A stretch of 64,000 bases of DNA from Paludibacteraceae bacterium (GCA_024401555.1 JAKSKV010000001.1:1-64000); one strand, 5' to 3'. Counted from the stretch's first letter, positions 33,677 to 43,902 are shown. A program made the numbers and translations. The notes: generated by a model from the letters alone, not told the origin.

Positions 33677-33916
33677 ATGGATAAGAACGAGTTAATTGAA
33701 AAAGTGAATACGGTTTTGGCCGATGAGTTCGAGGTAGAGGTTTCTGATATCGCTGCTGACAAGAGCATCAAGGAGACTTTGAATTTGGATAGTTTGAGTT
33801 TGGTTGACTTGGTCGCATTGATCGAGGAGGAATTCAGCGTAAAGATCCAAGGTTCTGAGATGTCTTCTATCCAAACATTCGGAGACTTGTACAACTACCT
33901 TGCTGACAAAGCCTAA
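33677..33916 (+). CDS. Free-standing acyl carrier protein
   Basis: A 79-residue acyl carrier protein. The phosphopantetheine attachment site is Ser39 in LNLDSLSLVDLVAL, and a four-helix layout with helix II (SLSLVDLVALIEEEF) and helix III (SIQTFGDLYNYL) fits. It is not beside other fatty acid genes (fabF, fabH), so it may serve a specialised acylation path; partners cannot be inferred. A strong terminator follows the gene, which looks monocistronic. Confidence 0.9.
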   Translation: MDKNELIEKVNTVLADEFEVEVSDIAADKSIKETLNLDSLSLVDLVALIEEEFSVKIQGSEMSSIQTFGDLYNYLADKA

Positions 33917-33955
33917 AACGCATAGAATGATCTAAACATAACTAATAGTTTATGT

Positions 33956-33984
33956 AAGGCGTCGGAGATCCGACGCCTTTTTTT
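33956..33984 (+). terminator. Terminator of the acyl carrier protein gene
   Basis: GGCGTCGG and CCGACGCC with an AGAT loop make a perfect stem, extended by AA/TT, followed by seven T. Confidence 0.92.
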
Positions 33985-34014
33985 GTTCTACATCCTTTCG
34001 TTTCGAACATCTTT

Positions 34015-37000
34015 TTACTTTACCTCAACACTATCTAGTTCAGTCCAGCCCTTGATGGCATCCAGCATCACCATCTTCTCCGTGCACGTCTGGTTCTTAC
34101 GTCCGTAGTCGCGGTAGGTGGTGACACGTACAATGACAGGCTGCAACATCCGTTGGCTGGTGGTGCCATAGTAGTTCACATAGATTTTGTAAGTGCCCGG
34201 TATCGCCTTCTTCAGCGTAAACGCCTCCGGTCCGTAACCTCTGGTGAAATCATGCGTAATGTGTCCACCAATATTTGTGTTGTGGTTTTTGTATCCACAA
34301 GCATCATCGGTTGGGTCCACCACCCACAAGTCCATGTCACAATTGTCTGTGTTCCAAGAGATCACGACACGCAAGTCATACCCGAAATCTTTATTGTTTT
34401 CCAACTCCTTTGAAGAGCGTGAATTCGGATGTTGCACAGCTAGTTCCGCCAATTCATCAGCCGACACCTCTTTTATTTCGCTAAAACGCTCCCACTTACC
34501 ATTCGTGACTGTGTCCATCAAGGAATAGGCCTCTTCGTAATTACCCACAGCTTCGTAGGCCAAGGCCAAGTCACGGTAGCTTTGAGGCTCCTCTTCGCGC
34601 ATGTTCACTACATCCTTATAGGTTTCAACGGCCAATTCATACTCACCGTACTCCATCAGTTTCCCACCCAAGGAACGTATCACCTCAGAATCCTCTAACT
34701 TCAGTTCTGCTATGTTGGAAAGAATGCGCAATGCAATCTCCTTTTCGCCTATCGATCTGAAGTAATCGGCCATATCCAAGAAGAAGATCACCTCTTTGTG
34801 CTCTTTCTTCATCTGCAAGTATTTGGCGTATGCCTTCTCCTTAGAGACTCTCTTTATCTCCTTCAAATACTCAGGGGCGTTCTTTCTTGCATCCGTAAAA
34901 TGGCTTGTTGGCAAACGGAATACGTTTCTCCCTTTTATTTGAGTCGCAGGTATAGTCGGTCTCGACTCATTGACACTATTGGATGTCATGTTTGTTCCCG
35001 ATTCGGAGGAATCGTTACCCGTTAGTCGGAATAAGACAGGAAGATTAACCCAAGAGCGAACAACTTTTCCTCCATTCTCAGCAGGAATCCAATTCGGCAT
35101 ACCACGCACCACACGGAGCGTCTCCTCGTCCAGCAAAGGATCAACACCACGAACCACCTCCGCATGGGTAACACGGCCATCTTCCTCCACACAGAAACGA
35201 ACGATGACACGACCTTGTAGAGAAATTTCCAAAGCCGATTGTGGGTATCGAATGTGTGTTTCCAGATAATTTCTAAGTGCGCTCATTCCTCCAGGGAACT
35301 CGGCTCTCTTTTCCACTCTGGAGAAAATCATCTGCTCATCCTCGTCGTCATCGGCTCTTCCCTCAGCAACGGAAGTCTCATCATCCTCAACATCAAGAAT
35401 ATCACGTGTCATATTCCTACTGTCTTCGGCCACTGCAATCTCACGAGCTTCATCATTTTCTACCATCATAGGGACAGGGGCAGGCGGTACTGGCGATTCA
35501 GGAGACTCTTCCAGCCTCTCCTCACCCCAGTCATCAGCAATCGATTCTGACAGTGGGAGACGCAACAGTTGTTCATACTCTTCACGCAACCGTTCATACT
35601 CCTCACGCAGGTCTGCTGGCGGTTCAATTTCATAAAGAATGTAATCCAGAACATTTTCCAATACGATTAGGGAGGTGTAGTCGCTCACCAAGCCATACTT
35701 CAGCGCGAGTTTTTTGATCTCCGCCTGATTGACCTTCGAATTTAACTCTAACGATGCTAGTTTCTTCTGCGCCCATATTTTATCCAACTCAGGTGTGTTA
35801 GTTCCAAAAGATTTCACCTCGTAGGTGTATGCTTCCTTCTCTCCATTCGGGTTCAGGATGTTCAGGATAATCTTCGAATTATCAGCAACCGTTTTACCAA
35901 ACACTGCAAAATTTTCATCGACAATCGTTCCATTTTGAGGAAAGATATCTTTCGGATCTGCACCTTTGCATTCTACGCTCAGCAATCGAGGGTAACGGGA
36001 AGAGAGATGTTCCAAGACCTCCATATCCGTCATCTCATTCAGATTCAGATAATCACCCTGCGCACCTGTCAATCTCCGTAAATTGGCATAGTCCGCCACC
36101 ACACTTGAATTGATGGCATACAAAGGGATGGTTGGAACAGGGGCCTCTTTCGCTCCAAAATTAGAGAGACCATCAGAGAAAAGCAGGATCTCATCCTCCT
36201 TAAACGAAGCGAAATCCAGGAGCCCCATCTGTGTGCCTCCATCCAATGGGTATTTCTTAATCAGCTTTTCCACCTCAGCATATTTAGCATGCGGCAATTT
36301 CTGGTCCAGCATTATTTTGTTGTTGAAAATCACCAATCGGATATCCGCACCATCCGCCATCTTCATATAGTTTTGAAGCAAGGAGAGCTCCCTCTCTATG
36401 TTTCTATTTTCCGCGGAACCAGATGCGTCAAAGACAACTGCGATACTCTTCGGTTTCTCCTTTGAAACCTTCTCAAAGGAGAGATTAGGCATCAGATAAA
36501 AATATAGATACTCCTTGTCATTGGTAGTCAAAAGACTATTTTCTTCCTGAATGGGTACCTCAATGGATAGGAAATCCTTCAGTACCACTTTCTCCTCTTC
36601 CAAAGAGATGAGGTCATACGCATTGGCATCGCTTGTCTTGAAATTATGGAAAGATGATTTCACAATAGGTTGAGCCTTTTGCTTCAACACCTTTACATTC
36701 AAAGAAAATTTATCTAGTAGTTCGTTGGAGTAGAATGGCAATGAATAGGTTTGTTTGCCTTCTGATACTCTAATCTCTTGGTTATATGTTATGCGCACAT
36801 GTCTTGGATGCCCCTTTGTCAACGGATAGACACGTGTTTTAAAGTTATTGCCCTTTGTCTTTTCCACGAGTCCTGGATCAATACCACGACGTACGATGTT
36901 CTCAAATGTTTTACGAGCCTTGGCCTTATCCACTACCACGCCCTCGCGCATCTTGCCATCCACATCCAGGGCATAGCCGGAAACCGTCTGTCCGTCACCC

Positions 37001-37314
37001 AAAGGAAATTCCAGTTCCCCCTCCAATGTGCGACTGCTATTACTTTCGAAGATCATATCATAGGTTGTGGTGACGATTCTTCCATTCACCTCCGCCGTAA
37101 CCGTCAATTCCGTCATTCGCACGCTGCGTTTTTCCTCCTCCGACTCACTTTTTACTGATATAAAGGGAAGCGGAGCATGGTTCACGTTAGACAAACTTGA
37201 ATCAGATTGTAGGATGATTGAGGATGTTGACATCGTGTTACTATCCGTAATCCCTTCACACGAGCAACATGCAACCAATAAATAGATTAGGGCTAAAATA
37301 GAATAAAACCTCAT
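34015..37314 (-). CDS. VIT / VWA / TonB-C / TPR / DUF2135 multidomain lipoprotein
   Basis: A 1099-residue protein from MRFYSILALIYLLVAC, with a lipobox-like ACC. Domains in order: VIT (about residues 66-190), VWA (about 290-450, MIDAS DASGSAENRN), a variable region rich in Pro and Glu with a proline-rich linker, a TonB C-terminal-like domain (about 670-760, with YPQSALEISLQGRVIVRF and VVRGVDPLLDEETLRVV), TPR-like helices (about 855-940), and a DUF2135/YfaP domain (about 970-1098, CDMDLWVVDPTDDACGY). VIT-VWA proteins in Bacteroidetes often bind extracellular partners. The combination suggests a large surface scaffold. The 1131-residue upstream start would lack a signal peptide, so 37314 is preferred. 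Confidence 0.83.
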   Translation of the reverse strand: MRFYSILALIYLLVACCSCEGITDSNTMSTSSIILQSDSSLSNVNHAPLPFISVKSESEEEKRSVRMTELTVTAEVNGRIVTTTYDMIFESNSSRTLEGELEFPLGDGQTVSGYALDVDGKMREGVVVDKAKARKTFENIVRRGIDPGLVEKTKGNNFKTRVYPLTKGHPRHVRITYNQEIRVSEGKQTYSLPFYSNELLDKFSLNVKVLKQKAQPIVKSSFHNFKTSDANAYDLISLEEEKVVLKDFLSIEVPIQEENSLLTTNDKEYLYFYLMPNLSFEKVSKEKPKSIAVVFDASGSAENRNIERELSLLQNYMKMADGADIRLVIFNNKIMLDQKLPHAKYAEVEKLIKKYPLDGGTQMGLLDFASFKEDEILLFSDGLSNFGAKEAPVPTIPLYAINSSVVADYANLRRLTGAQGDYLNLNEMTDMEVLEHLSSRYPRLLSVECKGADPKDIFPQNGTIVDENFAVFGKTVADNSKIILNILNPNGEKEAYTYEVKSFGTNTPELDKIWAQKKLASLELNSKVNQAEIKKLALKYGLVSDYTSLIVLENVLDYILYEIEPPADLREEYERLREEYEQLLRLPLSESIADDWGEERLEESPESPVPPAPVPMMVENDEAREIAVAEDSRNMTRDILDVEDDETSVAEGRADDDEDEQMIFSRVEKRAEFPGGMSALRNYLETHIRYPQSALEISLQGRVIVRFCVEEDGRVTHAEVVRGVDPLLDEETLRVVRGMPNWIPAENGGKVVRSWVNLPVLFRLTGNDSSESGTNMTSNSVNESRPTIPATQIKGRNVFRLPTSHFTDARKNAPEYLKEIKRVSKEKAYAKYLQMKKEHKEVIFFLDMADYFRSIGEKEIALRILSNIAELKLEDSEVIRSLGGKLMEYGEYELAVETYKDVVNMREEEPQSYRDLALAYEAVGNYEEAYSLMDTVTNGKWERFSEIKEVSADELAELAVQHPNSRSSKELENNKDFGYDLRVVISWNTDNCDMDLWVVDPTDDACGYKNHNTNIGGHITHDFTRGYGPEAFTLKKAIPGTYKIYVNYYGTTSQRMLQPVIVRVTTYRDYGRKNQTCTEKMVMLDAIKGWTELDSVEVK

Positions 37315-37430
37315 ACTCAAATAATTATATAGAATCAAAATCTTCCCCTGATCGGGGAATTTCCCCAACACTGTATTTGCGAATGTAAAAAGAATATAGA
37401 CAAATAGCAAGTGAAAACGGCAGTTTGTTC

Positions 37431-40400
37431 CTATTTGTTCTGCACCTGTGATGGTAGATAACCGAAGAAGTCACGGAACTTCTTGGTGAAGTAGGATGGA
37501 TCATTGAATCCCACACTATAGGCCACATCCGCTACATTGTCGTCTGAACTACTGTCTTGAAGTAGTCGTAATGCATGGTTGAGGCGGTATTCGTTGAGCA
37601 CCTCCAATGGTGTCTTCCCCGTTAGGGAACGGATCTTTCGGTTGAGGGTAGGTTGGCTCACCGCCATGGCTTGGGCCAAATCCTCAATAGTGATCTGGCT
37701 CTCCACGTGTTTCTTCTCCACGACCTCTAGGAAGGTTTTGAGGAATGGATTGATCTTCTCCTCTTGTTCGCTCTCCTGTTCTCTCCGCTCTCCCTTGATC
37801 ATCATATCTGCGAGCAGTCGTTTCTGTTGCTCCTTCCTGATGTTTAATAGATTATAGATCTTCAGGAGTAACTCCGATTGGCTGAAAGGCTTGGCGATGT
37901 AGTCGATGGCGCCGCTGAGCAGCCCGGTGAGTCGGTCGCTCTCTTCGTTGTTGGCGGAGATGAAGAGGATAGGGATGTGTCTCGTGTTCGGAGAATCCGC
38001 AAGTTTCTTGCTCATTTCGATGCCGTTTAAGATAGGCATATCAACATCGCTGAGGATTAGGTCTGGTTGGCTCTTCTCTGCCAACTCCGCGCCCTCTTGT
38101 CCATCTTTCGCCACCAATGTCTGCACATATTCGGAAAGGATGTTCTTGATGTTGTTGCAGATAAGTGGATCATCATCTACAATAAGGATCGTATTGCCCT
38201 CTAGGACACTTCTGTCGATATTGATTTGAGTCGTATCTTGGGGTTGAGGCGCGCCTTCCGTTATCTCTTTATTGGAAGCGGGTAGGGTGATGTGTACGGT
38301 AGTGCCCTTCCCTTTCTCGCTGGAGAGGAGGATGGTTCCATTGTTCCGCTGAATATAGTCTTGGCAGATGCGGAATCCAAGTCCAGTGCCCTTCTCGTTC
38401 TCCGTGCCGACGGTGGAGGTGATCTCCTCGCCGGCGTTGAGGCGGTCGATTAGTTGTTGTTCCATGCCTATACCCGAATCGATGATCTCCAATATAATCG
38501 TATCTTCCTCTTGATGGCTACGGATCTCTATCTTGCCATTCTTGGGTGTGAATTTGATGGCGTTGCTCAAAAGATTGCGCACGACGGTACCTATCATGCG
38601 GGAATCCGCAAAGGCGTAGTGCGATAGGTTATGGCTTTGGACCAAGGTGATTTTCTTGTCCTCCATCATGCCTTTTAGGAGCAACACGACGTTGTTTACC
38701 ACGTATTTGAGATCTATCTCCTTCGGATGGCAGATGATGTCGTCACGCTTGGATTTCGCCCAATCGAGCAGGTTCAACATTTCGCGTTGGAGCGTGATGG
38801 AGGAGTCGTAGGTTTCCTGCACCAATTGCGCCTTTTCGTCTTCTCCCAACTCGTTGCCTTTGTTCTTCCATGTCTCCAAAGCTCCCACAATGGCGAACAT
38901 CGGATTTTTTAGGTCGTGGGCAATGACGGAGATCAGTCGGTCTTTGTCTTGAAGCGCCTCTTGGAGTTCGGAGGTGCGCTCGTCCACCCGTTTTTGAAGG
39001 ATGACCTGCTCCTTCTCCAATTTTTGCAATCTTCTGCGGAAAAGAAAGGATAGCCCCACCAGCGCAAGTATCGCGATGAGTGTCCTGAACCACCAAGTGC
39101 TCCACCAGGGAGGAAGAACGGTGATTTTTAGGGAGATGCTCTTCTCGCAGTTGTTGAGGAGCGGACGGAAGGCCTCCACTTCCAAGGTGTAATCGCCTGT
39201 GGGAATGTGGCTAAAATTGATTTGCCTTTGCGTGCCGATGTCGATCCAATCATCTTGCATGCCTACCAAACGGTAGCGGATTTTCGCCTTGTTGAACTTG
39301 GCGTGGTCGATTACATCCACTACGATGGAGATGTCCGTCATGCCATGTCGGAGCGTCAGCTGATTCAATTCAGAAAGACGGCCATCCGCCAAGACGGAGG
39401 TGCCTGGTTCCATCTTCTTTCGGGTGATGAAGAGTTCTGCGAAAGCCAGGTGGTGGATGCTCATGTCGGGATCCACATGGTTAGGGTCGAAGGTGTAGAA
39501 ACCTCCGTTGGTGCCGAAATAGATTCTGCCTTTTGAGTCGCGGAAACTGGACTTGATGTAGAAGAATGATTTCGCGATATCCTCATAGTCGCCGGGCAAG
39601 TGCGCAAACGTTTTGCCCTTGTAGTCAAAATGGATGATACCGTCAAAGGAGGCGGTCCAAAATTGTCCGTTCAGGTCACGTTTGATGATGCGTTGCGAAT
39701 AGTTGGGTAGAAAATCGAGGTGTTCCACCGTTAGCCCATCTTTGCTGTATCGGTAAACGCCATGGTTGCTGGTGGTGAAGAGGTTGCCCTCCTCGTCGCA
39801 ATCCGCATCGAATACGAAGAGTGGATCGTTGGGTTGTTCGTTGTACAATTCGGGGTGGATCGCATGGATTTCTCCCTCGTTGATCAACCATAGCATATTG
39901 GTGGCGAGCACCCAGAAGGTGTTTTCCCCGATTGGTATGATTTTGGATGTCCATTTGCTGCCGATGTCTGGGAAGGAGTTATCCCGAAGTGCCAATTTTC
40001 GCCAGTTTTCTTCTTGGATGTACTTGATGTATAGATCGTCGTTGGCCGTGCAAGCCCATCTCATACTATGAGAAGCCCCCACGCTGAAATACATTGGAAC
40101 CGGTTGGTCGATGCCTTGTGGCTTGATAGGTGTGGCCTTGCCTGTTTGTATGTCAAAATCTAACAATCCTGCACCCCAAGTGGAAGTGAGGAGATGGTTG
40201 CCTTGTCGGTTGAGTCCCGTGATGTTGTTGCCCGGAAGGTTGTAGTGGGTGATTTCCCTCCTGTCGGGTGAGATGGCGTATAGCCCGTTTCCGTCTGTAC
40301 CTACATAGAGGGTGCCATCTTCGCCCTCCTCAAAAGAGGAACATACCTCGGTCGGAAGACCAATGTCTCCGGAGAAGATGACGCATTCGTCGCTATGTCG

Positions 40401-41402
40401 ATTGTAGTGCCAGATGCCGGAATTCTGTGTGCCGAACCAAATGCCGCCATTGATTCCCTCCTTCAGCGTGTAGATTTTCTTCATCTCCGCTTGCAGCTCG
40501 CCATAAGGAACGAGACTTTTGAAGCGTGCGGTAGGGGAGATGGAATCGTCGGTGAACCATAGTCCATCACCATCCGTAGCGAACCAGTATCTGCCGTCGG
40601 ATGTCCGCAACATACTCATCACGGTATTGAACGGTAGGGTGATTTTTTGCTGGATGGTTGGGATGGGACTTTGCGTCTCCAATATCCATAATTGGTTGCT
40701 CTGAAAGGCAATCGCCACCCTGTCTGATGAGATGGGTAGAATGCTTGTGACGTAGTCACAATTATCCGCTTGGCTGAAATCCTTGATTTTATGCCCCTTT
40801 TCGTCTATGATGTATAGATGGTTGATGGAACCGATCCAGTACCGTTTTTGACCGTCAATGAATAGGGTGTTGATGAAATTGATTTTCAGCGAGTCGTGGG
40901 CTGGGAAGTTTGCGTCGTATTGGTCTGTTTCCGCATCATAGCGGAAGATGCCTCCGTTGGCGAACATGAAGCGTTCTCCGTCCGTGGTGGTATGGATTCC
41001 TTTGATTTGGATGAAGGCTATGGAATCTAACTCCGCGGGCATTTTACTGGCGAAGTCATCCTTTGCCTTGTCATACTCGATAAAGACACCGTAAGGGCCA
41101 GCCGCAAGGATCTGGTCGTTGCCGAAGTGTTCGACATACATGATTTCATTGCGCTTCATCTTGGGGTAATCCCTCTTCTGATAGTGTTTGAAGTTGATGC
41201 CGTCGAAGCGGTCTAAACCGAAGTCAGTAGCGATCCATACAAACCCGGAGGAGTCTTGCGCAAGGGAGAATACTCGGTTGGAGGAGAGTCCTTCCCGTGT
41301 GGTGAAATGTTCGAAACGGGCATACTCCTTGTCTCCATCGGATATCGCGAATCCGAGGAGTGTGTTCAGTAGTAGCGCTATGATGGGTAATACCCGTTTC
41401 AT
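37431..41402 (-). CDS. Hybrid two-component system regulator (sensor, receiver, AraC)
   Basis: A 1323-residue one-protein signalling system. A signal peptide is followed by a two-component-regulator propeller (residues about 25-680), a Y_Y_Y domain (about 700-770), a transmembrane helix (FRTLIAILALVGLSFLFRRR), a HisKA domain (phosphoacceptor His in VIAHDLKNPM near 829), an HATPase (NLLSNAIKF, GTGLGFRI), a receiver (ILIVDDDPL, phosphoacceptor Asp in LILSDVDMP) and an AraC HTH at the C-terminus (VADVAYSVGFNDPSYFTKKF). Such regulators sense periplasmic oligosaccharides in polysaccharide utilisation loci. The GH43 enzymes downstream are a plausible target; the ligand is unknown. Confidence 0.93.
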   Translation of the reverse strand: MKRVLPIIALLLNTLLGFAISDGDKEYARFEHFTTREGLSSNRVFSLAQDSSGFVWIATDFGLDRFDGINFKHYQKRDYPKMKRNEIMYVEHFGNDQILAAGPYGVFIEYDKAKDDFASKMPAELDSIAFIQIKGIHTTTDGERFMFANGGIFRYDAETDQYDANFPAHDSLKINFINTLFIDGQKRYWIGSINHLYIIDEKGHKIKDFSQADNCDYVTSILPISSDRVAIAFQSNQLWILETQSPIPTIQQKITLPFNTVMSMLRTSDGRYWFATDGDGLWFTDDSISPTARFKSLVPYGELQAEMKKIYTLKEGINGGIWFGTQNSGIWHYNRHSDECVIFSGDIGLPTEVCSSFEEGEDGTLYVGTDGNGLYAISPDRREITHYNLPGNNITGLNRQGNHLLTSTWGAGLLDFDIQTGKATPIKPQGIDQPVPMYFSVGASHSMRWACTANDDLYIKYIQEENWRKLALRDNSFPDIGSKWTSKIIPIGENTFWVLATNMLWLINEGEIHAIHPELYNEQPNDPLFVFDADCDEEGNLFTTSNHGVYRYSKDGLTVEHLDFLPNYSQRIIKRDLNGQFWTASFDGIIHFDYKGKTFAHLPGDYEDIAKSFFYIKSSFRDSKGRIYFGTNGGFYTFDPNHVDPDMSIHHLAFAELFITRKKMEPGTSVLADGRLSELNQLTLRHGMTDISIVVDVIDHAKFNKAKIRYRLVGMQDDWIDIGTQRQINFSHIPTGDYTLEVEAFRPLLNNCEKSISLKITVLPPWWSTWWFRTLIAILALVGLSFLFRRRLQKLEKEQVILQKRVDERTSELQEALQDKDRLISVIAHDLKNPMFAIVGALETWKNKGNELGEDEKAQLVQETYDSSITLQREMLNLLDWAKSKRDDIICHPKEIDLKYVVNNVVLLLKGMMEDKKITLVQSHNLSHYAFADSRMIGTVVRNLLSNAIKFTPKNGKIEIRSHQEEDTIILEIIDSGIGMEQQLIDRLNAGEEITSTVGTENEKGTGLGFRICQDYIQRNNGTILLSSEKGKGTTVHITLPASNKEITEGAPQPQDTTQINIDRSVLEGNTILIVDDDPLICNNIKNILSEYVQTLVAKDGQEGAELAEKSQPDLILSDVDMPILNGIEMSKKLADSPNTRHIPILFISANNEESDRLTGLLSGAIDYIAKPFSQSELLLKIYNLLNIRKEQQKRLLADMMIKGERREQESEQEEKINPFLKTFLEVVEKKHVESQITIEDLAQAMAVSQPTLNRKIRSLTGKTPLEVLNEYRLNHALRLLQDSSSDDNVADVAYSVGFNDPSYFTKKFRDFFGYLPSQVQNK

Positions 41403-41426
41403 CTTATCATGTGATGTTTGTGATTA

Positions 41427-43766
41427 TCAATTCAGAAAGATAATGAAGAGTCCCAATAGGATAATGACGAATATGACTGCCACGATGATGCCTATTACCT
41501 TAAGAATTTTTGTGAAAGAAGTAGTTTCTAACTTGGAAAGGAGATTTCCCCAGCCATATTCCTTATGGATGAAGAGGCCTGCAGCTAATAGTGCGAGTAA
41601 CCAGAAAATGGACCATCCGCAATCTCTTATGAAGTCTAAGAGTGCGGTCTGGAAACTTTTGCCGAAAGCATCCCTATGCATCTGGACATTATCGCCCATC
41701 TTTGGCATTCTGAGTTGTGGACATCCCTCGAAAGCCATTGCCTCAATCTCTTTTAAGGCGGCTGGAAGATGGATCTCTTTTAGATGATTGCAACCAGCGA
41801 ATGTGTATTCCCGAATGGTTGTCAGCGAGTCTGGAAGCTTGACGGAAACGAGACTGTCGCAGTTGAGGAACGCCTCGCTCCCTATCTCGGTGATGTCATC
41901 GCCTATCTCAAGGTTCTGTAATTTTGAACAACCGTTGAAGGCTTCCCTTTCTATGGTTTTTACCCCTTGGGGAATGGTGACGGAGGTGAGGCCATGGCAA
42001 TCTTTAAAGGCACTATTCTTGACCTTTTGGACTCCTTGAGGAATGTGAACTTGAGTGATCTCGTCACATCCTCTGAATGCCATTATGCCGATCTCTTTGA
42101 GTGAGTCTGGCAGTTGGTTGAGCTTTAGTTTGCTACAATAAGCGAACGCCTCCTCCTTAATCTGTCTTACCGATGGCGGCATGGTGATGCTACTCAAATC
42201 ATAACAACTTTTGAAAGCCCTCTCCTCGATTGTCTCCAATCCGTCGGGAAGAATAATGCATTTCAAGGATCCAAGGTGGCTAAATGCTTGTTCGTCAATG
42301 ATCTTGACACCTGCTGGTATGATGAGCGTGTCGGGGCATCCCTCACCTATCCATCCCAAACATTTTTTGCCATCGGCGTAGAGGAATAATCCTGAAATGG
42401 CGTCAGGGTAATCGGTCTGGTAGTCGTATTTCCAAACATCAGGGGCAATGTATTGGACGTGAAAGAGATGGGTGATCTCTTTTAGAAATTTACACTCTAA
42501 AAATGCTAGGCTGGAGATGGTGTCCAGACTTTTGGGGAGCTCGACTCTTTTCAGGTGGTAGCACTCACGGAAAGCCTCTTCTCCTATTTTTACACATCCC
42601 TCCGGAATAATCACCTCTTTCAATTGTGGGTGATGGTTAAATGCCCTCGGATCGATGAATTTCACTCCTTGCGGAATGGTAATGGAGGCCGGGATGGAAT
42701 CTTTCTGACCTACCCATCCATAGCATTTGGTGCCGTTCGCATAGACAACCACCTTGTTGTACGGTTGTTTATCAAGTACCCCTTCACCGATATAGGTGAG
42801 CGAGGCGGGAATGCGGTCGATTCGGGTATATTTTGAGCCATATTTGCCAAACGCATCCTCTCCAAGGTATTCCAAATGGTCAGGTAACTCGATCTTTTGA
42901 AGTTCGTCGCAGTTGTAGAATGCGTGTTTGCCGATCTTTTTCAGGCTTTGAGGAAGTTGAACCTTCTGAATTTGTCCTTGCCCTTCAAATGCGTACGGAT
43001 CAATCGATTCAACCCCTTCTGGAATGATGATCTCGTCTGGCGTGTCTGACCCTGGCCATCCAAGGCAACAGCGTCCCTTGTTGTAACAGAGAAGTCGATT
43101 GAGTTTAGAACAAAAGTTAAATGCCCTAAATCTTATTGAGTCAACATTTTCGATTCCTTTGACCTCTTTTAAGTTGCAGCAGCCACGGAAGGCATCCATT
43201 TCAATTCTCTTCAGCGTGGATGGTAATATGATTTCTTGGATTCTGTAGTTGTCCATAAACAAGCTATTGTCAATGATCTCCACTCCTTCCGGAACGGTTA
43301 CGCTTGTCGGTATGGAATCCTCGTTGCCCAGCCAAACGATTTTTTTGCCATTGTCGTAGGTTACAAATTGATGGATGGAGGTGTTGCGGAATGCTTGGGG
43401 GCTGATCCGCTTTACGGAATTCGGAATCTTGATGGAATCCAATTCCCAACATGAGTTAAAGGCGTCGTCATCAATGTATTTAAGTGAATCGGGAAGTTGG
43501 ACGGAGGTTAGCGCTTCGTATTCTTCGAATGCTTCGTGTCCTATACGTTTAAGGGAGGAGGGAAGTTGGATGTTTTTGATCCTTTTTTTGTTGACGCCAA
43601 TCAGGTCGTAGTAATCTATTTCTTCGACTCCTTCGTTGATGATCAATGTGTTGCCCTCTGTCGTATAGACCTTCTCTCTGTTCTTCCTTGCTGTCATTGC
43701 AATGAGGCATAAGATCGAAAGCAGTAGAAAGATGGCCACTTCTATGATGATTCTTCTTTTTTTCAT
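41427..43766 (-). CDS. BspA-type leucine-rich-repeat membrane protein
   Basis: A 779-residue protein with an N-terminal membrane anchor (IIIEVAIFLLLSILCLIAM) and a long array of LRR_5 repeats, each built on a pattern such as LPDSLKEIGIMAFRGCDEI or LPSTLKRIEMDAFRGCCNL. Two C-terminal hydrophobic segments (IFWLLALLAAGLFI and VIGIIVAVIFVIILLGLFIIF) suggest extra membrane helices. BspA-type LRR domains mediate binding to host or polymer ligands. It starts the pair with the hybrid regulator (24-base gap), an unusual arrangement that may couple recognition with sensing. Confidence 0.85.
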   Translation of the reverse strand: MKKRRIIIEVAIFLLLSILCLIAMTARKNREKVYTTEGNTLIINEGVEEIDYYDLIGVNKKRIKNIQLPSSLKRIGHEAFEEYEALTSVQLPDSLKYIDDDAFNSCWELDSIKIPNSVKRISPQAFRNTSIHQFVTYDNGKKIVWLGNEDSIPTSVTVPEGVEIIDNSLFMDNYRIQEIILPSTLKRIEMDAFRGCCNLKEVKGIENVDSIRFRAFNFCSKLNRLLCYNKGRCCLGWPGSDTPDEIIIPEGVESIDPYAFEGQGQIQKVQLPQSLKKIGKHAFYNCDELQKIELPDHLEYLGEDAFGKYGSKYTRIDRIPASLTYIGEGVLDKQPYNKVVVYANGTKCYGWVGQKDSIPASITIPQGVKFIDPRAFNHHPQLKEVIIPEGCVKIGEEAFRECYHLKRVELPKSLDTISSLAFLECKFLKEITHLFHVQYIAPDVWKYDYQTDYPDAISGLFLYADGKKCLGWIGEGCPDTLIIPAGVKIIDEQAFSHLGSLKCIILPDGLETIEERAFKSCYDLSSITMPPSVRQIKEEAFAYCSKLKLNQLPDSLKEIGIMAFRGCDEITQVHIPQGVQKVKNSAFKDCHGLTSVTIPQGVKTIEREAFNGCSKLQNLEIGDDITEIGSEAFLNCDSLVSVKLPDSLTTIREYTFAGCNHLKEIHLPAALKEIEAMAFEGCPQLRMPKMGDNVQMHRDAFGKSFQTALLDFIRDCGWSIFWLLALLAAGLFIHKEYGWGNLLSKLETTSFTKILKVIGIIVAVIFVIILLGLFIIFLN

Positions 43767-43835
43767 ATTGTTTTGTCTTTTCTATGAGTGACAAAGATAA
43801 ATAAATGTGTGAAAATTGGATGAATAAAAGCCATA

Positions 43836-43870
43836 AAATAGCAAAGGCGCGAAATCCATCGCGCCTCTGC
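43836..43870 (-). terminator. Terminator-like hairpin after the esterase gene
   Basis: GGCGCGA (43846-43852) pairs with TCGCGCC (43859-43865); GCA/TGC pairs extend it. On the minus strand it is followed by TTTGCTATTTTATGG, a weak T-run, 33 bases after the esterase stop. Confidence 0.6.
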
Positions 43871-43902
43871 CCACCACTATAAGCAAATAAATTAGAAAAC
43901 CC

